In this document: piece after piece, positions 20,661-31,079 of the stretch | How the letters are laid out: each line of letters starts with the position of its first letter | How positions within the stretch are numbered: position 1 is the stretch's first letter | Source: Chromera velia | Taxonomy: Eukaryota; Sar; Chromeraceae | Length of the DNA stretch: 34,464 bases | NCBI GenBank assembly: GCA_018398765.1 | Contig: JAHBMJ010001177.1 | Span: 1 to 34,464 of the forward strand | Reading direction: 5' to 3' | The notes under the pieces: generated by a model | Told to the model about the DNA's origin: nothing | What the model saw: the letters and a program-made list of their open reading frames with translations, nothing else | The model's database searches: none | Translations under genes and position numbers: made by a program

Positions 20661-22261
20661 CGGTGGATAAGGCTCGAGGCGACCTAGCCTTTCTATGTGC
20701 ATGGAAGTACAGCCAAGCTGTAAGAGCGGCCTTCATCGATAACGGATCGTATGCTGTCTTGCAACAGATGGACCTTGATTGCGCTATGAATGATCTGGCA
20801 AGTGGTATTGCGGACCAGTCTGCTGCCTTGAAGTCTTTTCTTTTATGTTTAGGTCCCTTGAATAGAAGGAAACATCGTTTTAGGACTGGTCTTCTATAGG
20901 CAAAGAGGAAGTCTTAGGGGGACGAATCGGATGGTCAGTTGCCCATGGGCTAGTCGTTTATTAAATATCGCCCGCTTGTCTCATATGCTTTGCATGGACG
21001 TAAGTCTCTTTTTTCCTTTATATGTAAATGTTTAAATGGTCTGCTTCGTTACTTCGGTCCTCACTGTGACTTGAACTCGACTGTTTCTTTTCAGGAATGT
21101 GTGTCGAAATTCAACGCCGGGTATGGACGTTCCGCTAATCGGTCCGAACGGCTTTCGCTGAAGCCTGATTGGCCTGTTGGTCACATTAAGATGGTTGTTG
21201 ATGACATCAAAGCTTTCTTCCCCTCCCTCCCACGCGATGCCTTTTTGTTGTCACTTAGAAAGTTCGTCGCGAGGGTGAAGGCAGAATCTCGACACAAATA
21301 TATTGTTCTGCCGAAGTTCCGTCCTTTCTGTAAGAAGGAGGCCAGGGGGGCATGTGGAGAGGCATGGGTATCACACAGACAATATATGAAGCCTGTTGCC
21401 TTCTTGTCCTTTCACAACAGATTCGCAGATGCCATCTCATGCCCTATTGATGTCCTACCAGAGATCGTTGACCTTGATTTTCGTACTAATCTGATTCATG
21501 TTCATGGACAACTGATTTGACAGAAGGAAGGCTTCCTTCAGGGGAGTCCATACTCTCCTGGGGGGGCAAGATTCTTTGCAGCCTGGCAAGAGTTCTTGGT
21601 TGCTGATTCTTTCTCTGTTTCATCTTGGGAAGATAAGTTATGGTTTGGTGCACGATATATGGATGACCGCTCTCTTTTTGGTCGTTTTCCTGGCTGTGCT
21701 TCTTCTCATGTAATGAGTCTTTGGGATGGGAGCCCTCCTGCTTTACTTTTACAGGAAAATCTTTACAGTCCTGAATGTGTCTTGGAAAGGCAGGGAGGCT
21801 TCACGGTGCTGGGGCTTCAGATTTTTTTTCTCCAACAGGCACCCTCTATTTTGCTTTTTACAGCTGCAAATCCTAATCGGGATGCTCTCGTCGAATGGTA
21901 TTATAACCTTTGTGCTTTTTCCTTTTCTTGCCTCCATGATTTTGATAATGCTCTTCCATTCCCTCCCTTCCCTACCCTGAAGAGATTTAGATTCATCCAT
22001 GGTTTTTCTTGCATTTCTCGGTTGCAGGGAATGATCGGACAGATGAGTTCGAGTGTATTGCATTCTTTGCTTTCCTGTAATGCCCCTGCTTGTATTCTTA
22101 TTGATGAGCTGACTTTTCTTTTTCTTAAATGCTTTCTTTTTTGTTGGCCTTTTCATTTTCTCGTGAAGGTTTTTTCTGATGTCATTGCTCGTTCGAGGAG
22201 TCCTTTGTTGATCGCATTATGGAATAAAAGAACTTTCTTTCTTTTTACTGTTCTTGGTTGA
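20576..22261 (+). pseudogene. Reverse transcriptase of the Penelope-like element
   Basis: The frame is open from 20576 to TGA at 22259-22261 except for TAG at 20897, 20915 and 20951 and TGA at 21518. RT motifs follow in order: a KYRPLVS-type motif (about 20960), VDDIKAFFPSLP (motif A, Asp codons at 21200-21205), LQGSPYSP (motif B, about 21536) and ARYMDD (motif C, 21650-21667). The pattern is unlike the Copia RT elsewhere in the window. It resembles the Penelope/retron/LINE group, and the terminal repeats and long target duplication favour Penelope. A thumb-like C-terminal region follows. TGA 21518 separates motif A from motifs B and C, so the copy is inactive under the standard code. Confidence 0.72.
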
Positions 22262-22393
22262 TTTTGTTATATTCCCTCCTTTGATGATTGATCTTCTTAT
22301 ATTCTTTCCTGCTTATACTATTGAGTGCACTATTCATCTGCTGGAAGCGATAGACAAAAGACAGTAGCAAAAGGGAAAGGGGGGTCGCGTGCA

Positions 22394-22794
22394 TCGGTTC
22401 TCATGCCTTGTCCTGTGCTTCTCAATTGATCAGATGTTGCATTCTTGGAGTCAGTCCGTCTGATATTGCATGCATGGTTCCGGTGTATCAGTATCATTGT
22501 ATATGTGATCAGACCCGTGACTTCTTACGAATGATGCGCGTGTAGAAGGTGCATACATTAATTATTCACTTTTTTTGGCATCCTCACCCAGATCGCATAA
22601 AAGTTGAATTTTTTGCATGCATTCTTTTTGCTCGATTATTTGACTTACCCAGAAGTGAGAGCATGCCGTCAAATTGATCAATCTTGGAGTTGGTGATTTT
22701 AGTAGAGTCCACCGTCGGTCCTTTAGCGAACAGTACGTGCATAGCAGGACTGTCTTGGCTGTTGGAAGAGAACTAATTTTGCTAGAACCTTCCT
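22394..22794 (+). repeat. Right terminal direct repeat (pLTR) of the Penelope-like element
   Basis: 401 bp, the gap-free partner of 16458-16858. It stops exactly where the right 15-bp target duplication begins. Confidence 0.88.
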
Positions 22795-22809
22795 ACATAT
22801 ATGTTTCTT
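22795..22809. other. Right 15-bp target-site duplication
   Basis: ACATATATGTTTCTT, identical to 16429-16443. Confidence 0.85.
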
Positions 22810-23257
22810 CATATGTTTATATGTTTGCATATATAAGGAGTATGCCATTTTCAAAAAAATTATAAAATACTTTTCTCGTTAGAGATGGTAGTTAACAGAC
22901 TTATTTGGCATTTTTTATCTAAAAATATGCTAACAAAAATATTTTAAGTTCAGTTATATTTAGTCATAATTTAGTCATGAAAAATTACTTAAGAAGAAAA
23001 TAGTGAATAGACATTTACGAATTGATTCACTAAAAAATTTATCGCGCTCTAAAATTTTTTTTATATTGTATACGACAAATCTGGGTAGCTAAACATATTT
23101 TCTAATCAAAACTGAACCATACAAACCACTTTTCAGCTCTGCACGCTTTATAGTTCACAAAGAAAAATTATTCATATTTTACTCATATTTGTGTCATATT
23201 TTTGAAATATTATAATATTTATTCATATTTAGTCATATTTAGTAAAAGTTTTATAGG

Positions 23258-23690
23258 GGAAGTGGTGATCTATACGTGAGACTGAAGGATGTAGAAAGGA
23301 ATGATTGGGATAAAGAGATACTTTGTTATACCTCTACCTACGGGAGCTGCTTACCCTCTCATCAGGGTTATTGAAGACAGAAGGATCCACTTCAGAAGGT
23401 TATGTTCAGTTCGTCATTGTTCATCAATCACCTTGATCTTTCATCATAACATTCTAATTTCTTTGTACTTCTTTATTCTCTTACATGCATATTGCAGTGG
23501 GTTTGGATGTCCCTGCAAATTGGCATGTATTCGTGCATACCTACGCGATACAGAGTTGCGTGGTACATCACGTCACTGATGCGTATAACCCTTGCTCATG
23601 TGCGTACCGATGCGGCGTCGCCCTTCTTAGCTCCTGCTCTTCTTTCCGGCTCTATCCCATTGCATGGATACAGGCCTATTTTTATTTACC
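23258..23690. repeat. R locus copy 1, right part
   Basis: 23258-23639 aligns to 31655-32036 over 382 bp without gaps (about 16 differences, 15 transitions). 23640 to about 23690 continues the match at 32856-32901, beyond the hAT-like insertion. Both copies keep a 92-codon plus-strand open frame (23301-23579 here, starting MIGIKRYFVIPLPTGAAY), but I do not recognise the product and substitutions change several residues. R may be part of an older repeat or a duplicated gene fragment. Confidence 0.85.
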
Positions 23691-25586
23691 CCCCCATCCA
23701 AACGCACTGCACTCACTGCATTTCTTTTTCGTTTTAAACTACACGTTTGTTCACTTTCCGTATCTTATTCCTTATTATACCAGTCAATTTGATTGGACTG
23801 GATTTGCATCTCTCTTACTATTCCAGATGGTCAGGTGTGTTGCAAAAAATGATACTCGCCTTGCTTTGGACGCATTTCCTTGTTGATAGCTTAGCTTGGT
23901 GTCTCTTCCGGTCTCTTCTGCTGATGGAATCATACGTCCTGCATCTCTCTCTTATCATGCACTCACTCTGCTAAAAAAACGTTATGTTCGTTACGACTCA
24001 ATCGTGAGCACAGTCTGCCTCTCTTTGTACTTCCTGTCAAAAAGGACTCATGCATAATGCATGTACCCCTTTGTGAGAGACCTTAGGGTCTCGTTCCATC
24101 CCATCATCATCCCAAAGTCTTGCTCTGCGATGTGACGTTTCTCCTGCCTCTTGCACTGCGGTGTGCATAATCGTGTGCTTCTTTCGAGTAAGCTCCCAAG
24201 ACTCCTCCCCCTCTTCTATTCCAAAGAATTGGTCAATGGGATCCACCGGCCCTCTCGGCATGATTTCTCGTCTTCCTTCTGTGTCTGACTCATTTGGTGG
24301 GGCCTTGGTTGAATGGCCTCTTTCTCTTGCCTTCTTCTTCTTACCTCTCTGCTGGGGGGGTTGTTTGTGCTCCTGCATAGATAGCTTTGCATTGCATCAC
24401 CTTTTTTCTCCTTCACACAGTATCACAGCTGCCCAGAATACAGCAGTACAAAGGTCCGCGTTATCTGGGTGAGGCTAGGATGCCTCACTGTGAGGGACCT
24501 CCGTCAGTGTCTGACTGTAACTCCCTTCTGGCTCTCCTTCTCTTTTTCTCTTGGACTCCCGATTACTGACAGGCAATGTGTCACAGGGTGTCGTCCTTTC
24601 TACATACATCCCCACCCAAAACACGTCGATTCCAATCACATGTCCTTTACGGGGTGCTTGATTTAGGGTGTGCGTGTCTTCTGGGAAACTTGCTTCTTCC
24701 CCCCCTCTAGGCGTCTGGATTGACACCTCGATCGGTCTCCTCCGTCAACTAAGAGACGGAGGGAAGTCATGGAGCATTGGAGACTTTGTAGGCCTCTCCC
24801 ATACCCTCACGTCTCTTTTTCCAGCTGTGAACTGGGCCGCTGTCAATTCCTTCAGCTTGCTCCTCTGCCTTGTCGCTCCTCCGGGCGACGCAGTTTATCT
24901 CTCCCACTCTGTCTGCCACAATATGGTCGTGACACTGTGGGAGACTGCCCCCCACCTCTGTTTGTGGCGGGGTGGAGTGAGCTGTCAACGGCTCGATCAT
25001 GGGGCCTTCGACTTGCTTGAAGGGCTCTCTCTTCTTCTTCATATCCACCTGCCTGGTTCTTTACCTATTTGAGGCCTTCCTATTCTTTCGCTTCCTCTGT
25101 GGCTTTTCTTGCACTGGTCGTGCCTCTCTGTCACTCTTTGGCGCTGTCTGGCCTGTCTGGAGCTCCCTAAACTCTCTGGGCCTTTCTCGCACTTGATATG
25201 CGTTCCTGCCTGCCTGCCTGAGCCTTTGCGGCTTCTTGAGGCTTTCTTGAGAGTCTTGCCTTTCTCCACGCCCTGCGTGTTCTTTTTTGGCTCTCTTTCC
25301 CCCTTGGGGCTTTCTGGTGCTCTCTTACCACTATGCACTCTCTGTGCACTGTTCGTGCCTGCCTGCTGCTCTCTGGTGCTTCTTGACCTATCTGGAGATC
25401 TTTGATCTCTCTAGGCTCTCTCTGGACTTTTTATCTTAGATTTCTGCTCTCTGGTGCTCTTTGGCCTACCCTAGTGGCCTACCTGGAGCGTTCTAGCCTT
25501 GTTAGGCTCCCTGTTTTCCTTCTATCCTTCACTGCCTCTGCTAAGCTCTTTACTCACTCTCAGTCTACCTTCTTGCTGGTGTATTG
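23691..25586 (-). other. Unassigned region with possible minus-strand coding relics
   Basis: No gene is firmly supported. On the minus strand, 24726-24475 and 24378-24037 share one frame, separated by a TAG and a TGA, and encode charged sequence (for example GPVDPIDQFFGIEEGEESWE preceded by a Lys/Arg-rich stretch) of plausible protein composition. 25048-24767 adds another frame. From about 25130 to 25560 the DNA is a degenerate CTCTCTGGTGCTCTTTGGCC-like repeat. These may be remnants of another retroelement's structural protein or of a host gene. Confidence 0.3.
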
Positions 25587-25591
25587 AATAC
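25587..25591. other. Left 5-bp target duplication of the Copia element
   Basis: AATAC here versus AATGC at 30960-30964, one transition. Five base pairs is the usual Copia duplication length. Confidence 0.6.
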
Positions 25592-25922
25592 TGTTGTATG
25601 CCGCGGTAGCTATGCACATACTATACAGCGTTCCGGGGCCAGCAAACAGTGAGCGCAGCATTCAGAGTGTGCAGACTCAGCCCACGCACCCGCGTACGAA
25701 TCCTTGCCTACAAAGACATCCGCGCACGAACCCATGCATGCAAAGACACTCTGTTGATTCATAACTGAGCAGATTGAATTCAATGATACAGCTAGCCACT
25801 GCCAAACAGAATGACAGACCTGGACTGTCAGTCTTCATGTATCGATCGACGAACCTATAGTCCTGGCTGTGTGCACGTGAGTCTCGATGCTAATCCCACT
25901 AGTACTAGACTTGCACACCTCA
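25592..25922 (+). repeat. 5' LTR of the Copia element
   Basis: 331 bp beginning TGTTGTATGCCGCGG and ending CACCTCA. It aligns to 30617-30959 with about 19 substitutions, 17 of them transitions, and lacks a 12-bp insert (CTAGATACAGTG) found in the 3' copy. Confidence 0.93.
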
Positions 25923-25940
25923 TGGTAGCTTCGCCTGCAA
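25923..25940 (+). promoter_or_regulatory. Primer-binding site of the Copia element
   Basis: TGGTAGCTTCGCCTGC follows the 5' LTR with no gap. TGG pairs with the CCA end of a primer tRNA; which tRNA was not determined. Confidence 0.65.
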
Positions 25941-25947
25941 TTTCCAG

Positions 25948-27225
25948 GTGACCTCTTGGTCTCGTTTCATATTAGTGTCCTGGATTGTGTGGCCCGTGAT
26001 GGGGGCTTCCCTCTCCGGCCTTTCCTATTGTCAAGGAGCGCAGCGTGGCTTTTATGCAGCATCTGCCCCACAAACTTTAAGGCCAGATTCTTTTGTTGCT
26101 GAAGCCCGTTCGTTCTGCGTGCCTCCCTCGTGTAACAGTATTCAGTCTGCTAGTTGCTCATCGTTGCTGGTTCTCTCAAACTCTGTGTCTGTGGATGAGA
26201 CTTCCGATCTCCATCTAGACGCGTCAGATCTGCTCCCGTTGCTTGGTAGTTTGTCTTGTTCTGTCCGTGAAGCACTCGAGCACGCTCTCTCTGCTGTGTA
26301 GTCCCATTGTCCCGCCAGCCTAGCCAGTTTCTCTTTCGACGGCCTCTCTGCGATCCTGGATGTTAGGGCAAATCGTACTTTGTACACTCGCGGGTTCTTG
26401 CAGAAGTTTGTAGTAGAACAGGGACTATGGTAGGATGAGAAACCCGGCCCCCGCCCCTGCCGAACGATCACCGCAAATGGCCCAGTGCAGGTCCAGCGCC
26501 TGGCCATCATTCCCTGCCACTTTCCTTCCTCTGGAGACCTCCACTTGGAGTGCGACATCCTGGAGACGGATGCCGTCACCCCCATCCTGATTGGAAATGC
26601 CAATTTGATTCCGTTGCATGCTGTTTTCAGCTATACCACTGGCATCCTTTCTATCCCCAATCACCAGTCCCTACACTTCAAGCGCGCCTGTAACAATTTA
26701 TTTTATCTTGATATCACTCAGCCGCCCCGCCTTCGCCCAGCAAGCCGCGCGGAGTCCAGCCGTCCAGCAGACCCTGCCTGCCCTGGACGACCTCTGACTT
26801 TGGCAGCCAACTCTGAACCGATCAGCCCCTCTCCTACAGACCCTTTACAGCCTGCCCGCAAGTCTGCATTGAAGTCATCCCCGTCTCCCTCACATGGCAA
26901 ACGGGTTTCTTGGCCCTCTGAACAGGACGAGCTTGTGCACGTCCATTGTTTTGAACCTCGTGACCCCGTGGGGTTCTCTCCTGACCGCGTCGCCGCCATT
27001 GCCCATGGGCAGCCTTCTGACCCTCCCAAGCTGATCCATCCCACTTTCTTTCAGCGACGACGGCAGCAAGAACGCACCGAATTTCGTTCTCTTCCTAAGG
27101 CTTCACAAGAGCCGGCATCATCTTCCGGTCCTCTTGTCCTGCTCTTGGGTTCCACCGTGAGGGTAAAGGGGGTAAGGGAGGCAAAGAAAAAGGCCCGACG
27201 GGGTAAGTGTAAATCCTAACACTAG
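25948..27225 (+). pseudogene. Copia polyprotein, gag-like and protease part
   Basis: One frame with TAG at 26299 and 26431, then TAA 27217 and TAG 27223 before the integrase. The segment at about 26500-26690 reads ECDILETDAVTPILIGNANL and ends in a TTGILSIP strand, which resembles the C-terminal half of a retroviral-type aspartic protease (ILhG-D loop). The catalytic DS/TG motif itself was not identified, so the N-terminal half may be lost or diverged. The following 170 residues are Pro/Ser-rich, typical of a linker. Gag assignment is by position only; no zinc knuckle is seen. Confidence 0.6.
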
Positions 27226-28050
27226 CGTTCCGACTCACCCTCCCGAGACGCGGGCCCCGATCAGCACAAGACGAAATTGTCCCGGACCGCGGCACTGATA
27301 GATGACCTCATTCATACCCACCATGTTGAGATCAGGCATGCAGGAGTCACAAAGATGCATCGCTCTCTGCGTCGCGCCCTGCAGGGCATTCCCAGTCTTC
27401 CCAACGGCCCCACCCGCGGTGCCGTTCAATGGGCTTTGCATGACTGTATTCACGGAGGTATATGTGCACACGTTAAACCACGCAACGTCTCCGATAGGAA
27501 GACCTCACGCACAGAAGTTACTGGCCCTCGCCAGCAAATGTAAGCCGATCTTGTGCACGGTCGGCAGGACCATCCGGGTGAGCGGTATTACCTTACCCTG
27601 AAGGACATGTGGGAAGATGATTTGCACTACATTCCGTTGGGGGACAAAAGGGCCTCCACCATCCGCTCTGCCTTCCAACGATAGGTAGAAAGCTCCCCTG
27701 GTTTCCTTCCCACAGAAATCCTCACGGACCTTGGGACAGAGTTTCAGGGAGACTGGGCCGCTTTTTTGGAGCAGCAAGACGTCGGGCATGCTTATGCTCC
27801 CGTTGGTTGTCACCGCTCCCTTGGTGTATTGAAGCACTCCCATCGGGAGGTGGATGTGATTCTGCGTGCAATTGTGCACGACAAAGGCCTGCCATCCGAG
27901 TGCTGGCCTGACTTCGTTCAGCTCGCTGTCGAACACTACAACCGCCGTCCGGGGAGAGATGGGATCTCTCCCGTCGAGCGTCGTTACGGTCAGCCTGCTT
28001 TCAGTCCCTCCATTCAAGCAATGCGAGACCTTTTGAATGGCTCCTCCTGA
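27226..28050 (+). pseudogene. Copia integrase domain
   Basis: A zinc-binding His/Cys region (IHTHHVEIRHAGVTKMHRSL, later DCIHGGIC) precedes the catalytic core. Core landmarks: ADL (first Asp, about 27544), TDLGTEF (second Asp, about 27733) and SLGVLKHSHRE, where the third catalytic residue, normally Glu, is Lys (AAG at 27832-27834). TAA 27541 and TAG 27682 interrupt the frame; at 27682 the context FQR-stop-VESSPGF suggests a former Trp or Gln. A VEHYNRRPGRDGISPVERRYG block matches the usual end of the core. Under the standard code this integrase is dead on two counts. Confidence 0.78.
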
Positions 28051-28640
28051 GAAAAGTTTTGCTGTGGGTGAGCAGGTTCTCTTTCACTATCCAGAATTGG
28101 AGAGAGACAGAAGGGCTGACTTGTATGAGCCTGCTGTAGTGAAACAGCGACATGGGACAAGGGTGTACACATTTCATATTCTACGCACTAAACGTTCCAC
28201 TGTCACTCACCTTCGCTGCCTAAGAGCAGCCTTCGCCGACTCTGCAGGTTCCACCCGAGCATTTCATGCATTCCCACGGGTCCTTTCTAATTCTGACCCC
28301 CCTGCTCCTTCTTCATAGGTTCCATCCTCGCGCGTTCCCCCTGTGGCCGCACCCGAGCGCCCTCCCATCTCCTCCATTGTTCCCCGCCCTGCCTCTATCT
28401 CTGATCTGACCTAGGGAGAGATGATTGTGTGGGAGGTGCCCGAGACGGGCAAACGTTTCCTCGGCAGCGTGCAGGCTGTTGATGAATCGACCGAGCTAGT
28501 TGAGGTGCATGCGTGGGGGTCCGTCTGGAAAGGAGCACTGCAATCCCACATCTTTGCGCCTATGTGGAGACGGCCCTAGGGATCCCGTGTCCGATACCAG
28601 CAGCAGCAGCCTTCAGCCCACGTTCCCAATATCTGCGTTG
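28037..28640 (+). pseudogene. Integrase C-terminal domain and linker (shifted frame)
   Basis: The frame changes by one at 28037-28050. The first 70 codons (GEQVLFHYP ... VVKQRHGTRVYTFHIL ... THLRCLRAA) have the look of the SH3-like integrase C-terminal domain that is standard in Gypsy elements and retroviruses. A Pro/Ser-rich linker follows with TAG at 28316, 28412 and 28577, the frame otherwise uninterrupted. Confidence 0.55.
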
Positions 28641-29760
28641 TGTCTCTTGATGAGATCAAGGAGAGACAAGTTCAAATCTCTCCTGCAGGCAAGCTCAGTC
28701 CTGCCTCTGCAGTCGAGCACGCATCTGGTTTTTCCGTAGCCTACACCCCAACCTCCGAGTCTCTTTGGAGCCTTCCCGCCCTTGCCGATCTGGCCTGTCT
28801 GTTTGCCATCTCAGAAGAGTGGACGGACCTTCCCACCTTTACAGCATCCCCAGCGAAACTGAATCCGTGCAGTCTCCTTGATGGAGCCTTCAGCACAGCA
28901 CGGACGCATATCCCTGTTCGCGCCAGGGATCTGACCTCGGAAGAGAAAGAGCTCAGAGAGAGTGCGAGGGAGAAGGAATTGAAGAAGTTTGAGGACTATG
29001 AAGTCAAAGAGTCCGTCCTTGTGGAGGCTGTGCCGCCCTTTGCATGTCGCACCGCCATTCTTCTCCTGTGGAGGGACACTCTGAAGAGAGTGTCTGTGGA
29101 GGAGCGCATCTTTAAGTCTCGTCTGTGTGCAAACGGCTCTCCCCGTTTCGACAGGCGCCAAGACGTTCCCGTCTCCAACACAACAGCAGCACACTGGGCT
29201 TTGCGCCTTGCTTTCTGCATTGCTTTTATGTTCTCCGACTTTGACCCCCTGACGGGATTCATTGTTGGAGATATCGAGAACGCGTATCTCACCGCATTCC
29301 GCCCTGCTTCCGAAGATGACTCCCCTACCTACGTCCGTCCACTCCCCGACCATCCCCAGTTTCTCATCCACCTTTGGCGTCTGCAAAAAGCCATCTACAG
29401 CTTGAAAGATAGTGGGTTCATCTTTGAGGGGCATAATCGGGACCGTGCCTTGATGAAGGCTGGGTGGATGAAAAGCGGGGTGCCGGGGCTGTGGTGGAAA
29501 TGGACAGGAAAGCATGGTGCTGCAGGCTCCCGACTGATTGGTTTATGTGCCACTTTTGTTGATGACCTTGCCATCCTAGGCATCTCCATCTCTCTTTCGA
29601 CCTTTGTTGCCGAGATCGCGCGCAAGGGACCTTTCACCATCAAAGAGACCCATCCCACCGATGAGGGCAAAGTGCGCTGGGCGGGTGTTGATTTCGAACT
29701 GAAGAAGGATGAGATCCGAATCAGCTAATCCGAATACCTGCAGTCCCTTGGAGCCTCTGT
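28640..29760 (+). pseudogene. Copia reverse transcriptase (RVT_2 type)
   Basis: Matches the Copia RT layout: FKSRLCANGSPRFDRRQD (the K-R-V-G-Q region), GDIENAYLTA (motif A, catalytic Asp), HLWRLQKAIYSLKDS (the L-YGLKQ region) and FVDDLAILG (motif C, about 29554-29580). The segment following motif C ends RIS-stop-SEYLQSL; TAA at 29726-29728 sits where Copia elements commonly have Gln, pointing to CAA>TAA. An acidic Lys/Glu stretch (about 28935-29000) separates the linker from the RT. Confidence 0.85.
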
Positions 29761-29863
29761 TCCTGAGGGCCCCGTTCCCTCTACCCCCCCCCCCCTCAAT
29801 TCCCGCGACCGTCACGATACATCGCCTCCTCTGTCTCCCCCTGCAGCGAAGCAGTTTCGCTCA

Positions 29864-30598
29864 TTGCTAGGGGGCCTGGCGTGGGTTGCCCAGGATATGC
29901 ATCCTGACCTTACCAAAGCTTGCAACGAGCTCAGCCGATCTGTTGCCTACCCCACAGAGCGAAGCCATTCCTTCTTGCACAGTGCTGTCTGCTATGCAGC
30001 AGCCATCCGAGACCGCTCTCTCAGCATCAGAAGGGACGATATTCCTCCTCGATCGGAGAAGCCTCTCCATTTGAAGGGGTGGGGGGACGCCGCACTAGGA
30101 ACCGCCAGGTGTGCCCATCCTCACACTGGCTGGCTCCTCAGCATTGGGAACTCCCTCCTCCACTGGTGCTCATTCCAGCAGCCCCGTGTTGCCCGCAGCA
30201 GTGTGCGTGCAGAGCTATATGCTTCCCACGACCTTGTAAACTTTTTAGAGTCCCTTCTCCTGTGTTTGCGGACGGTGTGGCAGAAAGGAGTCACTGGCAC
30301 TGTGTATACAGATGCCAAAGACGTCTTGGACTTAGTGGGTGCCGACCGCCCGCGGCCGTCCGAGCATGCTGTGATGAAGGTCATTGAGTCTCTTCAAGAG
30401 AAACTGTTGGAGCGCACCCTTGACTCTCTTGTTGTGCAGACTCTATCCCTGCGCGATGCGATGGACGAAAGCAAAATCCGTCTTTCCTATGTCACCACCT
30501 CTGAGAACCGGGCAGACTCTCTAATAAAAAGCATGTCTCCCCAGCTGCTGTCTCCTTTCTTCTACCGGTACGTGAAACCCGAGGAGAAGGAGAAATAA
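29864..30598 (+). pseudogene. Copia RNase H domain
   Basis: Continues the RT frame. GGLAWVAQDMHPDLTKACNEL is the typical connection region. RNase H acidic residues are visible in GWGDAALG, RAELYA and YTDAKDV. The tail RLSYVTTSENRADSLIK resembles the usual ending in which a conserved AD-xLTK closes the domain. TAA 30596-30598 is the natural end, shortly before the purine-rich tract. No stop codon interrupts this domain. Confidence 0.85.
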
Positions 30599-30616
30599 AA
30601 GACAAAAAGAAAGCTG

Positions 30617-30959
30617 TGTTGTGTGCCGCGGTAGCTATGCACATACTATACAGCGCTAGATACAGTGTTCCGAGGCCAGCAAACAGCGAGCGTAGCATTC
30701 AAAGTATGCAGACTCAGCCCGCGCACCCACGTACGAATCCATGCATGCAAAGATACCCGCGCACGAACCCATGCATGCAAAGACACTCTGTTGATTCATA
30801 ACTGAGCAGATCGAATTCAATGATACAGCTAGCCACTGCCGAACAGAACGACAGACCTGGACTGTCAGTCTTCATGTATCGATCGACGAACCTATAGTCC
30901 TGGCTGTGTGCACGTGAGTCTCGATGCTAATCCCACTAGCACTAGACTCGCACATCTCA
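30617..30959 (+). repeat. 3' LTR of the Copia element
   Basis: 343 bp beginning TGTTGTGTGCCGCGG and ending CATCTCA, with the 12-bp insert CTAGATACAGTG relative to the 5' LTR. The AATGC at 30960-30964 forms the right target duplication. Confidence 0.93.
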
Positions 30960-31079
30960 AATGCACTTTGACTTTGAAGTCTACATCAACAGTGACCTAC
31001 AAAGGTGTTCCTTTTCCGTTCCCTTCTTTCTTCATCTCTGTTTCTCTCAGCCTTTCTTTCTCTTTCTCGGCCTGTCTGC

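Larger units (their letters stand above)
16444..22794 (+). mobile_element. Penelope-like retroelement with upstream GIY-YIG-like segment, 6351 bp
   Basis: Defined by exact 15-bp target duplications and 401-bp direct terminal repeats at both ends. Order on the plus strand: terminal repeat, gag-like ORF (about 17118-18062), two small ORFs (18059-18484, 18451-18675), a segment with a Cys knuckle and GIY-YIG-like motif (18685-20660), reverse transcriptase (20576-22261), terminal repeat. A nuclease upstream of the RT matches the permuted Chlamys/Naiad branch of Penelope-like elements; the extra gag-like ORFs are unusual. The copy is decayed: I count about seven TAG, one TAA and at least two TGA codons in otherwise open frames, plus at least one frameshift near 20600. 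Class assignment rests on motifs read by eye. Confidence 0.72.
14533..23257. mobile_element. 8.7-kb terminal-inverted-repeat element, carrying a nested retroelement
   Basis: The left end begins CCTTATAAAACTTTTAG and the right end, read in reverse complement, begins CCTATAAAACTTTTAC; both continue TAAATATGACTAAATAT, giving about 34 bp of inverted repeat with one mismatch and one indel. A GGA duplication flanks it, and the undisturbed site is present at 31624-32036. Subterminal DNA on both sides is very AT-rich with repeated AGTCATATTT motifs, as expected for transposase binding sites. Subtracting the nested Penelope-like insertion and its duplication leaves about 2.36 kb with two minus-strand exon-like segments and microsatellites. 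I see no transposase I can name, so it may be non-autonomous; the superfamily is unassigned. Confidence 0.8.
25592..30959 (+). mobile_element. Copia (Ty1-type) LTR retrotransposon, 5368 bp, decayed
   Basis: Paired LTRs (25592-25922 and 30617-30959), TG...CA ends, a primer-binding site starting with TGG directly after the 5' LTR, and a purine-rich tract (GAGGAGAAGGAGAAA, then GACAAAAAGAAAG) before the 3' LTR. The internal region keeps the order gag/protease, integrase, reverse transcriptase, RNase H that defines Copia. The frame is open from 25948 to 28050 and, after one frame shift, from 28037 to 30598, apart from about seven TAG and three TAA codons. A catalytic integrase Glu is replaced by Lys, so the copy should be inactive. 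About 19 differences plus one 12-bp indel between LTRs indicate an insertion that is not recent. Confidence 0.93.

Noticed and set aside
16444-22794. Treating the 401-bp repeats as true LTRs of an LTR retrotransposon
   Set aside because: No TG...CA ends, no primer-binding site or integrase, and a 15-bp target duplication fits target-primed insertion.
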